Source of the DNA: an uncultured Acidobacteriota bacterium
Lineage (GTDB): Bacteria; Acidobacteriota; Terriglobia; Bryobacterales; Bryobacteraceae
Direction: 5' to 3'
Length of the DNA: 64,000 nucleotides
Assembly (NCBI GenBank): GCA_902826685.1
Contig: CADEFT010000014.1
Coordinates: 1-64,000 of the forward strand
The first letter of the stretch is position 1; every line of letters begins with the position of its first letter. The position numbers and the translations under genes are program-made. Shown piece after piece: positions 43,152-52,602 of the stretch. A model generated the notes under the pieces. It saw nothing but the letters and a program-made list of their open reading frames with translations. It was not told the origin of the DNA and made no database searches.

Positions 43152-43870
43152 AGCTCGAACGACTCGCCCAGGTAAACCTGCTTCACTTCCGGATCGCGGC
43201 CCAGCGCCTCCGGCGTGCCGGCGCGGAAGATGCGGCCGTTGTTGATGATATAGGCGCGATCGGTCACCGCCAGCGTCTCGCGCACGTTGTGATCGGTGAT
43301 CAGGATGCCGATGCCCGTCCGCTTGAGGTCGAAGACGATGCGCTGCAGCTCCAGCACCTGAATCGGGTCGATGCCGGAGAACGGTTCGTCGAGCAGCAGG
43401 AAATTGGGCTCAATCACCAGCGACCGTGCGATCTCCACGCGCCTTCGCTCGCCGCCCGATAGCATATACCCTTTGCTGTGGCGGACTTTTTCCAGTCCCA
43501 TCATCTCCACCAGCCTTGTCACGCGGGCGCGCCTTTCGGCCGCCGAAAGATGCATGGTTTCAAGGATCGCGAGCAGATTCTCTTCCACCGTCAGGCGCCG
43601 GAAGACCGAAGCTTCCTGCGGCAGATAACTGACGCCGCGCCGCGCCCGCTCATACATGGGCTGATCGGTGATGTTCTGCTCGTCGAGCATCACTTTTCCC
43701 GAATCGGGACTGATGAGGCCGACGATCATGTAGAACGATGTCGTCTTGCCCGCGCCGTTCGGGCCCAGCAGGCCCACTACCTCACCCTGGGTCACCGACA
43801 GCGACACTCCGTCCACGACTTTACGGCCACGATAAGTTTTGGAGATTTCCGCGGTCTGGAGAATGCGCAT
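43148..43870 (-). CDS. lptB: LPS export ABC transporter ATP-binding protein LptB
   Basis: 240 residues. Walker A LLGPNGAGKTTSF, signature MLSGGERRRVEIARSL and Walker B FLLLDEPFSGIDPI are the LptB forms, as is ITDHNVRETL. Together with LptFG it extracts LPS from the inner membrane. The ATG shares the A with the lptC/A stop (TGATG), so it is coupled to the periplasmic bridge gene. LptF/G are not in the window. Confidence 0.96.
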   Translation of the reverse strand: MRILQTAEISKTYRGRKVVDGVSLSVTQGEVVGLLGPNGAGKTTSFYMIVGLISPDSGKVMLDEQNITDQPMYERARRGVSYLPQEASVFRRLTVEENLLAILETMHLSAAERRARVTRLVEMMGLEKVRHSKGYMLSGGERRRVEIARSLVIEPNFLLLDEPFSGIDPIQVLELQRIVFDLKRTGIGILITDHNVRETLAVTDRAYIINNGRIFRAGTPEALGRDPEVKQVYLGESFEL

Positions 43871-46116
43871 CAATGCTTGCGGCGTACCTTGCTGACTGCC
43901 GGTTGTGAAGGCACCCCGTTTACAAGCAGCCTATCATCGTTGGCGTAGTAGATCAATTGATTGCCGCGCGTGTCGCCGCGCACGTTGTCTTCAAGCGACG
44001 GCTGGCCCTGTTCGAGCAGAACCTTGCCTTCCTCGGCGTAATATTCGGCATGTTCGGACCGTCCGCGCCGGGTGCGGTCGGCGGCCACCGATACGATAAC
44101 CACCGCGCCGTCGGCCACCGCCTTGTCGAGACTCGAATCGTTGTCTTTCGACTCCTTGAGATAGGCGCGGATCTCGCGGGCCGTCACGTCGAGCGCCGCC
44201 CGCTTCAGCGTCACGCCGCCGGTGTAGTGCGCCAGCCTTTCCTTGTCGTAATAGACCATCGACGGCGCGCGGATGACCGTGAACACGGGCGCCGCCGGGG
44301 CTTTCCTGGCATCGGCGGCCTTCGCCTTTTCGAGTAACTGGCTGCTGACTTTGCCGTCGGCCTTCAGAACCGAATTGGCGCGGTCGATCTCGATGCGGTC
44401 CGCTTCCAGGCGGCTGGAGCCTTGCCACAACACCGCGCCGCCCTCATACACCACCAGCGCGCGTCCGCCGGTCGTGGTCATCTTCTGAGCGCGCGCCTGC
44501 AAGGCCTCGTCTTTCGCCAGCATGGCCGCGCCTCCGCCCTTCCGATCGGGCAGGCGGCTTGAAGAAACGTTTCCTTCGGCGCGAAAGTCCTCGGTCTTCT
44601 GGTCGAGGTAGATCCGATCCGCGGCTGTCGATCCGGTGTTATCGGAAACGCGCGCGGCGTCGACCAGCGTTATCTCATTGGCGCCCTGATCGAGGATGCC
44701 GCGTCCGGCGCGCGCTTTCCGCTCGCCTTCTTCATAGCGGAAGTCGCCCCATTGTTCGAGCCGCGTCATCTCGCCCGATTCGGGCGCGAACCGCGCTTCC
44801 ATTTCCTTGCTCCAGGTGAGAGCAGGAGGCTGCGGCTTGCCCTTGCGCGGCTCGTTTTCGGTGCGCGTCGAAGCCTGGCTGGTGCGGAACGACTCCAAAC
44901 GATTCTCGCTGCCGTAGGCGACATGGAAGCGGTCGCCTTCCACGCGTCTTTTGCGCTGGCCGGGACGATTGGGCAGAAACTCCAGCACGCCGGGACTCTG
45001 CGTATCGAGCGCGGCGATTTCCTTGCCGCCCTCACGCATGCGCACTTCGATCACCTCGCTGCGCAGCACACGCGTCTCCGCCCGGTCGTTGCCAGGCACC
45101 GGCTTCGATTCCACCACACTTTGTCCTGTGGCGAGCGCCCGCTTCAGAATGCTGTCCCCTTGGGAGGCGTCGAACTCCAGATCCACCGTACGGGTGCGGG
45201 CCTCGGTGATGCCCTTTGCGGAACTGGCGATCAGGCGCGCGTTACCCTCCCCATGGATCTTCTCCACTTCGCTCTTCTCGGAAAGGTTCATCACCAGTTG
45301 ATCGGCCGCGTACTCCAATTGGCGCGCCGGATCGTTCTGCCCGCCCTTGGCGCCGGTGGTCTCGACCAGCCGCACGCCGTGCGGGTCGAGCGTCACCGTT
45401 GCCGCCGCTCCTTCAAGCGTCATCGTGCCGCGGGCGAACTTCGACCACGGCGTCAGGTATACCTTCGATTCGGTTTCCTTGTAGGTGATCTGCCCGGCTT
45501 CCACCTTCATCGGACGCGGCACGGGGCCGTTGTCTTTCCACACCAGCGAGGCGTTGCTTTTCAGTTGCAATTCCCGCGTGCCGGAATCGTATACGGCGCC
45601 GGTGGCTTTGCCGTCGCCGCGATCGAAGGCGAACTCGACCGCACGGTCCGTTTCGGCCTTGCCGGCCTTGGCGTCCAGCTTCACGCCCGAAGCCTTGATA
45701 TGGATGATGCGGCCGGGTTTCGGCTCCTGCCCTTCGGCGAGGCCAAGCGTAATGGTGGCGTCGCCATCGACGAAAAGCTGGCTGTCGCGGAGGTTGAAAT
45801 CGGCGCGGTCGGAAAGGACGTGATCGAAGGTCTTGCCATCCTTATGGAAGATCTTCAAGTCCATGTGTTCGAGCTCGAAGAGGTTTTTTTCCTGGTTGTG
45901 GCGCATGTTTTTCGCGCGCACATTTACGGCGGGTCCATTGCCGGCGCTCTTTTCCCAATGCCAGTCTTCAAGCTCGGCGCCGATGGTGGCGGGCAGTTTC
46001 GCCGGTGGATCCGGCGCGTTCTTGCGTAGTTCTTCCAGCCGCAGCCGGTAGGTGTAGCCGAGGTAAGAAAAAATTCCCACGATGGCTAACAGGAAGAGAG
46101 GGCGGGCGCGCCTCAT
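43870..46116 (-). CDS. lptC: Fused LptC-LptA-type LPS transport protein
   Basis: 748 residues, about four times the length of a usual LptC. The N-terminus has a single membrane anchor (PLFLLAIVGIFSYLGYTYRLRL) followed by an LptC-like region (~35-230: VNVRAKNMRHNQEKNLFELEHM...DRADFNLRDSQLFVDGDATI). The remainder repeats OstA/LptA-type beta-jellyroll segments: KIHGEGNARLIAS, DFRAEGNVSSSRLP, ALVVYEGGAVLWQGSSRLEADRIEID, LAHYTGGVTLKRAALDVTAREI and HAEYYAEEGKVLLEQGQPSLEDNVRG. It would therefore replace separate LptC and LptA. It is directly coupled to lptB. The ATG at 46116 starts a basic leader before the anchor. Confidence 0.85.
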   Translation of the reverse strand: MRRARPLFLLAIVGIFSYLGYTYRLRLEELRKNAPDPPAKLPATIGAELEDWHWEKSAGNGPAVNVRAKNMRHNQEKNLFELEHMDLKIFHKDGKTFDHVLSDRADFNLRDSQLFVDGDATITLGLAEGQEPKPGRIIHIKASGVKLDAKAGKAETDRAVEFAFDRGDGKATGAVYDSGTRELQLKSNASLVWKDNGPVPRPMKVEAGQITYKETESKVYLTPWSKFARGTMTLEGAAATVTLDPHGVRLVETTGAKGGQNDPARQLEYAADQLVMNLSEKSEVEKIHGEGNARLIASSAKGITEARTRTVDLEFDASQGDSILKRALATGQSVVESKPVPGNDRAETRVLRSEVIEVRMREGGKEIAALDTQSPGVLEFLPNRPGQRKRRVEGDRFHVAYGSENRLESFRTSQASTRTENEPRKGKPQPPALTWSKEMEARFAPESGEMTRLEQWGDFRYEEGERKARAGRGILDQGANEITLVDAARVSDNTGSTAADRIYLDQKTEDFRAEGNVSSSRLPDRKGGGAAMLAKDEALQARAQKMTTTGGRALVVYEGGAVLWQGSSRLEADRIEIDRANSVLKADGKVSSQLLEKAKAADARKAPAAPVFTVIRAPSMVYYDKERLAHYTGGVTLKRAALDVTAREIRAYLKESKDNDSSLDKAVADGAVVIVSVAADRTRRGRSEHAEYYAEEGKVLLEQGQPSLEDNVRGDTRGNQLIYYANDDRLLVNGVPSQPAVSKVRRKH

Positions 46117-46156
46117 GAGTCTGCATCCAGAATAGCAGTGCCGTTCGCCGGCACCG

Positions 46157-47179
46157 TCAGTTTCCGACGTAGCGCGCGTAAAGGCTGCGTGCCAGGCCGA
46201 TGTCGGTGGTGCCTTTGATGATCGCGCGGCCGTCGGGAAAAATCGTCATCTCGTGCGGCGGCAGAAAGAAACGCAGGGCGAATTCGTTGCGGCGCACCGC
46301 GCCCAGCCGGTTCAGGCGCGCTTCGAGCCCGGCCAGATCGAGCGGCCGCGCCCGCTCATGAATCTGCACCGCGTTGCGTCCGCACAGGCTGATCGGCGCG
46401 CGCCGCTTTCCTTCCAGATGATCGAACTGGCGCAGCCCGCAAGCCGGGCAATCGGGCTGACGCTGGGGCTGCGCGATCTGGCGGATGGCGCCGGTCCACA
46501 CATCCATCGTGGTGATGGTTCGCGCCACCTCGGCCGTCTGGCCGGCGAGGATCCGATAGGCCAGGCTTACCTGCCAGGAAGCGATCACCGCCGTCACCGT
46601 ATTGAGGACGCCGGCGGTTTCGCAGGTCGGCTGCGCGCCCGAAGGCGGTTCCGGATAGACGCACTTCAAACAGCACGTCTCACCGGGCACAATGGGCATC
46701 GCCAATCCATAGCTGCCCACGGCCGCGCCGTAGATCCAGGGAATGCCGTGCTTGACCGCGAAGTCGTTCATCAGATAGCGCGCCTCGAAGTTATCCGTTC
46801 CGTCGAGGATGATGTCCACTCCGCCTAGCAGATCGTCGATATTCGCCGGAGTCAGATCGGCCACTTCGGCTTTCACCGCCACCATGGCGTTGATTTCGCC
46901 GATCCGCCTTGCCGCCGCCACCGCTTTCGGTAATGATTCGGCTGCATCCGCTTCGGTGTAAAGCCACTGCCGTTGCAGGTTGCTCGATTCCACATAGTCG
47001 CGGTCGATCAGGGTCAGCCGTCCCACTCCGGCGCGCGCCAGGGCACCGGCGTGAAAGCTGCCGAGAGCGCCGCATCCCACCACCGCCGCCCGCGACGCCA
47101 TCAGCCGCCGTTGTCCTTCCTCGCCCAATCCGGCAAAGAGGATCTGGCGCGAATAGCGTTCCCTGGCGGCGTCATCCAT
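46157..47179 (-). CDS. E1-like ThiF/MoeB/HesA protein with C-terminal extension
   Basis: 340 residues. The adenylating domain carries ERYSRQILFAGLGEEGQRRL, the nucleotide loop VVGCGALGSFHAGALARAGVG, LTLIDRDYVESSNLQRQ with the Asp/Arg pair, and DIILDGTDNFEARYLMND. Zinc cysteines are CLKC and CPAC; a possible catalytic Cys is in QPTCETAGVL. These enzymes activate the C-terminus of ubiquitin-like sulfur carriers (ThiS/MoaD). The extra ~80 C-terminal residues (HERARPLDLAGLEARLNRLG...) look like a ThiS-type fold segment but lack an obvious C-terminal GG. It is 40 bases upstream of lptC/A and may be co-transcribed. The window also holds a JAMM protease (18149-20161). Confidence 0.87.
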   Translation of the reverse strand: MDDAARERYSRQILFAGLGEEGQRRLMASRAAVVGCGALGSFHAGALARAGVGRLTLIDRDYVESSNLQRQWLYTEADAAESLPKAVAAARRIGEINAMVAVKAEVADLTPANIDDLLGGVDIILDGTDNFEARYLMNDFAVKHGIPWIYGAAVGSYGLAMPIVPGETCCLKCVYPEPPSGAQPTCETAGVLNTVTAVIASWQVSLAYRILAGQTAEVARTITTMDVWTGAIRQIAQPQRQPDCPACGLRQFDHLEGKRRAPISLCGRNAVQIHERARPLDLAGLEARLNRLGAVRRNEFALRFFLPPHEMTIFPDGRAIIKGTTDIGLARSLYARYVGN

Positions 47180-47521
47180 GCCTTCTATTTTCGCAAGCCG
47201 CCGGAGTCCGGCGGCGGGAAACGCCTTGCGGAGCGAACCTGATGAACCCGCCGGCCAGATAACGGATCAGCAGCGCCAGCGGCGTCTTCAGAATCCGCAG
47301 CGTCCTCTTTGAATCGTGGGCGGGCATGGAATCGGGAACCTCCGCCTCGGATGGTAGGGATCGAAAGCCCGCGCCGGGCGGAGGCGGCCATTCAACCGGT
47401 TGAAACATCACGCCGAAAAAACGTTGGCGCGATTGTCATGCCTTTGTCATGGCCTTTCATCTATGATGGTATTTCGCCACCATCTCTCCCACGTCTGGAT
47501 ACCAAGTTCAAGGGGCTTGCA
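47180..47521. promoter_or_regulatory. Intergenic region upstream of the TonB-dependent receptor, with direct repeat
   Basis: 342 bases without a supported gene. Near its right end are two direct repeats, TTGTCATGCCTT (47433-47444) and TTGTCATGGCCTT (47444-47456), followed by TATGAT (47463-47468), which may be a -10. AAGGGG lies ~7 bases before GTG 47522. The repeats could be operator sites for the receptor gene. An 79-residue open frame on the minus strand (47172-47411) has no support and is not called. Confidence 0.4.
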
Positions 47522-50500
47522 GTGAGACAGATCTTCCGCCTACTTCCCGTGTTTCTTAGCGCCGTTGGATGGCTTTACGGCCAGGCCGACGCGAATCGAG
47601 GGCAAATCGTCGGCACCGTATACGACGCCAACCAGGCCGCCGTTCCCAGTGCGAACGTCAAAATTACCAACCGCGCGACCGGGCTCGTTCGGGAGTTGAC
47701 CACCAATGACTCAGGCCAGTACCGCGCGCTGCAACTCGATCCCGGCACTTACGAAATCGTGGCGCAATCGTCGGGCCTCGCGCCGAACACCGTCTCCGGG
47801 GTGGTGGTTAGCGTCGGCTCCTCGGTCGGCTTGGATATCGTGCTGCAGGTTCAGGCCGTGACGACGCAGGTGGAAGTCGCCGATACGATGATCAATGTCG
47901 CGCTGCCGGCGCCTTCGGCGGTGGTGAACTCGACGGCGATTACCAACCTGCCCATCAACGGCAGGCGCTTCCAGGATTTCGCGGTGCTCACACCCAGCGT
48001 GCAGGCCAACGACGGCACGCGCGGCCAATTGTCGTTTGCCGGGCAACGCGCCATTTACTCCAATGTCATGCTCGACGGATCCGACTACACGCAGCCCTTC
48101 TTCGGCGGTATCCGCGGCGGCGAACGTTCGAACTCCATCATCACGGTGCCTCAAAGCGCCATTCAGGAATTTCAGGTCGTTACCAGCGGGTACGCGGCCG
48201 AATACGGCCGGTCCACCGGCGGCGTGATGAACACCATCACCAAGAGCGGATCGAACCAGATCCACGGCGAGGCTTTTTACCAGAACCGCAACCGGAAGTT
48301 CAGCAGACAAAGTCCCATTCCCGTGCGGAATCCGGTGAGTGGATTGTTTGAGCGCGTGACGCCTTCCGAATCGCTGCAGCAGTTTGGCGGCGCCGCCGGC
48401 GGACCCGCCATCAAGGACCGCCTCTTCTGGTTCACGGCCGTCGAGCACCAGCGCGCCAACATCCCTCGCCGCGTCGTGTTTCCGCAGTTGGCCAACGTTA
48501 CCGCCAGCGCGCTGACGCAGCCCACCATCGACTTTTATCGCGGCGAAGAGAAGCCTTTCACACAGGACAACAAAGCGTCGGCGCTGTTCGGCCGCGCCGA
48601 CTACCAGTTCTCCAAAGGCCATCGCTTCACCGCGCGCTACGGGTTCTCCGATTCGGTGGAGAATAATGCCGCCACCACCGGCGGCGCGACCAACCCATTC
48701 AATCAGGCGGCGCTCAGCAACGAAGGCATCGAGAAAGACCGCATCCACAACGGCACGATGCAGTACACGCACCTGGTCTCGCCCACCACCGTGAACGATC
48801 TGCGCTTCAGCGGCACCTACGAAGTCCGTCCGCGACTGGCCAATTCCAACACCCCCTCCGTTACCACGTTCATCGGGGCCTTCGGGGCGCGTAACTTTCT
48901 TCCCACCACTCAAGACGACCAGCGCTGGCAGCTCACCGACTCGCTTTCGATGATTCGCGGCCGGCACACGCTGAAGGCGGGCGTCGATTTCAGCCGCATC
49001 GGCACGGTGCAGGCGTTCGGCTTCAATCAATTCGGCCTGTTCAACACCGTGGTATCGAACGCGCAGACGGTGGCGCAACTGCTTGGCGGCAACGGGTCGA
49101 ACGGAGGGAACCGCTTCGATAACACGGCGGCCTCCTACACCCGCCAGATCGGCAATCTGATCGCCGACTACGGGTTGAGCCAGTTGGCTTTCTTCGGGCA
49201 GGATAGTTTCCGCGTGAACGGCAAGCTCACTCTCGATTTCGGTCTGCGCTGGGAAGGGCAGTTCAATCCGACGCCGGTGGCCAACAACACGGAACTGCTC
49301 AATTCCGTCACTTCGGCGTTGTTCCCGCTGGGCACGCGTCTGAATCCAGCGGTGATGAAGGATGCGACCAGGCAGATCATGCCGCGCTTCGGCTTTGCCT
49401 GGACGCCTTTCGGCAACAGCCATCGCACCGTGGTTCGCGGCCACACGGGGATCTTCTATGCCGCCACTCCGCTGATCGTATTCTCCGGCGGCACTAACAA
49501 TTTCCGCACGCCGCCGGGCGACGTTTCCATCCAGTTCGGCGCCGACGCCACGCGCCCCACCATCTACAACGCTTTCCTGCAGGCCGGTGTAAACCTGAAT
49601 TCGGCCTCCATCGGCAATCTGCCGATCATCCCGCTTGAAACCGTGCAGCGCGCGGCGACGATCTGGCTCGGCGGCGGCGCGGCGCCCAATCCTTTCAACG
49701 GCGCAAGCCTGACGCTGAACGCCGACGATTTCGTCAATCCACGCTCCTTCCAATCCGGTATCGGCTTTGACACCGAACTGTTTTCGAACTTCGTGGCGGG
49801 GGTGCAGTTCAACTACGTCAACACCGTGCATCTGCTGCGCAACCGCAATTACAACCTGGGTATTCCGTTCCTCAACCCCGCCGATCAATCGCAGCGGCCG
49901 ATGTTCACGGGCCTGCAGCGCGTCGGGGTGCGGACCCTGAACCAGATCACGGTGCGCGACAGCTCAGCGCGCGGCATGTACCACGCCGTCACGTTCCAGG
50001 CGCAGTATCGCACCAAGAAGCTCCAGTTCTCGGGCTTTTACACGATGGCGCATAACTATTCGGACGCCGACTCCGAGCGCGACGCCGGCGGCTTTGAATA
50101 CGCCAACAGTTTCAATTTGCGCGATGAGTACAACTACTCAAGCCAGGATATTCGCCATCAGTTCACGGCCAACGCCGTCTACCAATTGCCGCTCGGGTTT
50201 GAAGTGTCGGGCATCAGCCGCGCCAATTCGGGCCTGCCGTTCTCGCCTCGCGTGGGCACCGATGTGAACGGCGACGGCAACAACAACGACCGGCCTTACA
50301 CCGCCCCAGGCCGTCCGTTCCTGCGCAACAGCTTCCGCAACCGCAATTTCGCCCGCACCGATTTCCGCGTCATGAAGGGCTTCAAGCTCGGCGAGACGCG
50401 CCGCGTTCAGTTCTCGGCCGAGTTCTTCAACCTGTTCAATCGCGACAACGTGATCATCGGCGGCAACAACATGGTGTATGGCGCCGGGCTGCAGCCCAAC

Positions 50501-50626
50501 GGATCCATGGCGGCGATCAATACTCAGTTCATGCGGGTGTTTCAGGCCGATGGCAGCTACGATCCGAACAACTCACAGATCGGCAATCCGCTGCAGATGC
50601 AGTTTGGCTTGCGGTTCTTTTTTTAG
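47522..50626 (+). CDS. TonB-dependent receptor with N-terminal carboxypeptidase-regulatory domain
   Basis: 1034 residues, outer-membrane beta-barrel receptor. The GTG start gives a signal peptide (RQIFRLLPVFLSAVGWLYGQ). Residues ~25-110 are a carboxypeptidase-regulatory-like (CnaB-type) domain (GQIVGTVYDANQAAVPSANVKIT), the plug region includes AITNLPINGRRFQDFAVLTPSV and STGGVMNTITKSGSNQIHGEAFYQ, and the barrel ends with the aromatic C-terminus MQFGLRFFF needed for BAM assembly. This architecture is extremely abundant in Acidobacteriota and is thought to take up carbohydrates or small peptides. The M61 peptidase gene follows after 2 bases. Confidence 0.92.
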   Translation: MRQIFRLLPVFLSAVGWLYGQADANRGQIVGTVYDANQAAVPSANVKITNRATGLVRELTTNDSGQYRALQLDPGTYEIVAQSSGLAPNTVSGVVVSVGSSVGLDIVLQVQAVTTQVEVADTMINVALPAPSAVVNSTAITNLPINGRRFQDFAVLTPSVQANDGTRGQLSFAGQRAIYSNVMLDGSDYTQPFFGGIRGGERSNSIITVPQSAIQEFQVVTSGYAAEYGRSTGGVMNTITKSGSNQIHGEAFYQNRNRKFSRQSPIPVRNPVSGLFERVTPSESLQQFGGAAGGPAIKDRLFWFTAVEHQRANIPRRVVFPQLANVTASALTQPTIDFYRGEEKPFTQDNKASALFGRADYQFSKGHRFTARYGFSDSVENNAATTGGATNPFNQAALSNEGIEKDRIHNGTMQYTHLVSPTTVNDLRFSGTYEVRPRLANSNTPSVTTFIGAFGARNFLPTTQDDQRWQLTDSLSMIRGRHTLKAGVDFSRIGTVQAFGFNQFGLFNTVVSNAQTVAQLLGGNGSNGGNRFDNTAASYTRQIGNLIADYGLSQLAFFGQDSFRVNGKLTLDFGLRWEGQFNPTPVANNTELLNSVTSALFPLGTRLNPAVMKDATRQIMPRFGFAWTPFGNSHRTVVRGHTGIFYAATPLIVFSGGTNNFRTPPGDVSIQFGADATRPTIYNAFLQAGVNLNSASIGNLPIIPLETVQRAATIWLGGGAAPNPFNGASLTLNADDFVNPRSFQSGIGFDTELFSNFVAGVQFNYVNTVHLLRNRNYNLGIPFLNPADQSQRPMFTGLQRVGVRTLNQITVRDSSARGMYHAVTFQAQYRTKKLQFSGFYTMAHNYSDADSERDAGGFEYANSFNLRDEYNYSSQDIRHQFTANAVYQLPLGFEVSGISRANSGLPFSPRVGTDVNGDGNNNDRPYTAPGRPFLRNSFRNRNFARTDFRVMKGFKLGETRRVQFSAEFFNLFNRDNVIIGGNNMVYGAGLQPNGSMAAINTQFMRVFQADGSYDPNNSQIGNPLQMQFGLRFFF

Positions 50627-50628
50627 AC

Positions 50629-52122
50629 GTGAACCTATGGGTGGGGCTGCTGCTGCCGGCGGTTGGTTTCGCCGAGCCGGCATCGCGCCTGCACTATGTG
50701 TTCACTCCCGAGGCAGGAAAGCTGCGCGTCGCGGTTCTGCTTGAAGGCGTGCGCGAGGAGACGGATCTGGTTCTTCCGAGCGCCTCAGGCGAAGCCGCCG
50801 GCCTCGAACGCGGAATCGCGGCCATGCGCCTCACGCCCGCCAAAGGCCGTGCGCGTCTCGCCTACGAACTGATTCAGGATTGGCAGGGAGATTCGCGGGA
50901 GAGCGTCCGCCATCGGCCTCACGTGGATGCTTCTCACTTTGAGATCAACACGGCGAATGCGATCGTGCACCCGAAACTGGACTTAGCGCAGCGGGTGGAT
51001 TGTACGTTCGAATGGCGGCTGCCCGCCGGATGGACGCTGGCCACAAGCTTCGGCGCGGCCGTGAGTAACGGCGAGCCGATTCGCCAAAGATTCCGCGGCG
51101 CCTGGAACGAGGTTCAAAACGCCATGTTCGCCGCGGGCGACTTCCGCCTGCTGCGGTCGAAGGTGGGCAATGGCGAGTTGGTCCTCGCGCTTCGCGGCCC
51201 GTTCGCGTTCTCCGATGCGGAAGCCGCCGGGAAGATCGAAAAGTTGATTCTGCTGCAGCGCCACTTCTGGCGCGACCCCAACGTTCCCTACTTCCTTGTC
51301 ACGCTTTCTCCGTTCGCCCCCGGCCAGTCCAGCAGCGGAGGCAGCGGATTCACCAACGCCTTCAACCTCTACACCTCCTCGGACGCTCCGTTTTCGGACG
51401 GCCTGCTTTCGTTGATTTCTCATGAGACTTTTCACGCCTGGAACCCGCTGAAGTTGGGGCGCATCCGCCATGAGCAGAGCATTAAATGGTTCACCGAAGG
51501 CTTCACCACTTTCTATCAGGACCTTCTGCTGTGGCAGAACAACCTGATCGGGACCGCCGCGTATCTTGAGCCGGTCAATCGCATCGTCCGCGAGCAGTCC
51601 CGGTCTCCCTATGAACGAGGGGCGGCGATCGCTTTATGGCTCGACTTCGAGATCCGCCGGCGCTCCTCTGGCAAGTTTTCATTGGATTCGGTGATGCGCG
51701 ATCTTTACGAGGGCCGCCGCAAGCATCCCGATCTGTCGAATGAACGAATCCTGGCCGCGATCGCGCGCTACGCCAATGCCGGTACGATGCAACGGCTGCG
51801 GGCCGCTCTCGATGGCGGCCCGATCGAGACGCCGCCGAAGCTGCGAGCCATTTGCGCGGAGCCGCGCATGGTGGCAATGTACGAGTTCGACCTCGGCATG
51901 GATCGCGCCGCGCTACTTGAGACCAACCGCGTGAAGGCGCTCGCCGCCGGAAGCGAGGCCGAGCGTGCCGGCCTGCGGGAAGGGGACCGCGTCAGAGGAA
52001 TGTCGATTCACTGGAACGATACGGGCAAGCCCGTCAAGTTGACCCTTACGGACGGCAGACGGACCGAATATCTTCCCAGGGGGCGGGCGCTCGGGTCCGT
52101 GCCGCAATACGTCTGCCCGTAA
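50629..52122 (+). CDS. M61-family (glycyl-aminopeptidase-type) metalloprotease
   Basis: 497 residues, likely secreted (NLWVGLLLPAVGFAEPAS). The zinc site is HETFHAW (HExxH) with the downstream WFTEGFTTFY Glu ligand, matching family M61. The N-terminal beta domain and the C-terminal PDZ-like stretch (KALAAGSEAERAGLREGDRVRGM) are as in other members, although the PDZ is short. GTG 50629 is 2 bases after the receptor stop, so it is probably translated with it; the receptor may import products of this peptidase. No other start is nearby. Confidence 0.88.
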   Translation: MNLWVGLLLPAVGFAEPASRLHYVFTPEAGKLRVAVLLEGVREETDLVLPSASGEAAGLERGIAAMRLTPAKGRARLAYELIQDWQGDSRESVRHRPHVDASHFEINTANAIVHPKLDLAQRVDCTFEWRLPAGWTLATSFGAAVSNGEPIRQRFRGAWNEVQNAMFAAGDFRLLRSKVGNGELVLALRGPFAFSDAEAAGKIEKLILLQRHFWRDPNVPYFLVTLSPFAPGQSSSGGSGFTNAFNLYTSSDAPFSDGLLSLISHETFHAWNPLKLGRIRHEQSIKWFTEGFTTFYQDLLLWQNNLIGTAAYLEPVNRIVREQSRSPYERGAAIALWLDFEIRRRSSGKFSLDSVMRDLYEGRRKHPDLSNERILAAIARYANAGTMQRLRAALDGGPIETPPKLRAICAEPRMVAMYEFDLGMDRAALLETNRVKALAAGSEAERAGLREGDRVRGMSIHWNDTGKPVKLTLTDGRRTEYLPRGRALGSVPQYVCP

Positions 52123-52144
52123 CGCCAAGCTACCATGCTGATTG

Positions 52145-52597
52145 ATGCCCGATCTGCTTTCCTGGCTCTTCAGCGATCCGCTGCCTGTAGGCTCCCCGGC
52201 TCCGGATTTCACCCTGCCCGATGAGAAAGGAAATGCCGTCTCGCTGTCGGCGCACCGCGGACGCAACGTGGTGCTGATCTGGTATCCAGGCGACGACACG
52301 CACGTCTGCACCAAGCAGCTATGCGAATTTCGCGATACCTGGGAAGCGGCCAAAAAGGGCAACATCGCCGTCTATGGAGTGAACCCCTGGAGCGCGGAGC
52401 GCCACCGCAAGTTCCGCGAGAAATACCAGTTTCCGTTTCCGCTGTTGGTCGATGCCGGACAGCGCGTGGGGATGCTCTATCACACGCATGGCCTGGCGGT
52501 GAAGCGCACGGTCTACCTGATTGGCAAGGATGGCGCGATTCGATACGGAAAGCGCGGCAAGCCTTCCCCGGGTGAAGTGCTTGCCGCCGCCGTCTAA
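52145..52597 (+). CDS. bcp: Peroxiredoxin (BCP/PrxQ type)
   Basis: 150 residues. The thioredoxin-fold signature PVGSPAPDFTLPDEKG is followed by the peroxidatic site YPGDDTHVCTKQLCEFRD, where the first Cys is peroxidatic and the second, five residues later, matches the C-x4-C arrangement of PrxQ/BCP enzymes with an intramolecular disulfide. ATG 52145 is preferred over TTG 52142. Reduces hydroperoxides using thioredoxin. It converges with the nucleotide-sugar dehydrogenase 6 bases away. Confidence 0.92.
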   Translation: MPDLLSWLFSDPLPVGSPAPDFTLPDEKGNAVSLSAHRGRNVVLIWYPGDDTHVCTKQLCEFRDTWEAAKKGNIAVYGVNPWSAERHRKFREKYQFPFPLLVDAGQRVGMLYHTHGLAVKRTVYLIGKDGAIRYGKRGKPSPGEVLAAAV

Positions 52598-52602
52598 CCG
52601 GC

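Noticed and set aside
47172..47411. Small 79-residue open frame on the minus strand
   Set aside because: No ribosome site, conserved motif or signal peptide; overlaps the ThiF start.
47711..49888. Very long open frame antisense to the TonB-dependent receptor
   Set aside because: High-GC antisense shadow; no recognised domain and the sense gene is a clear receptor.
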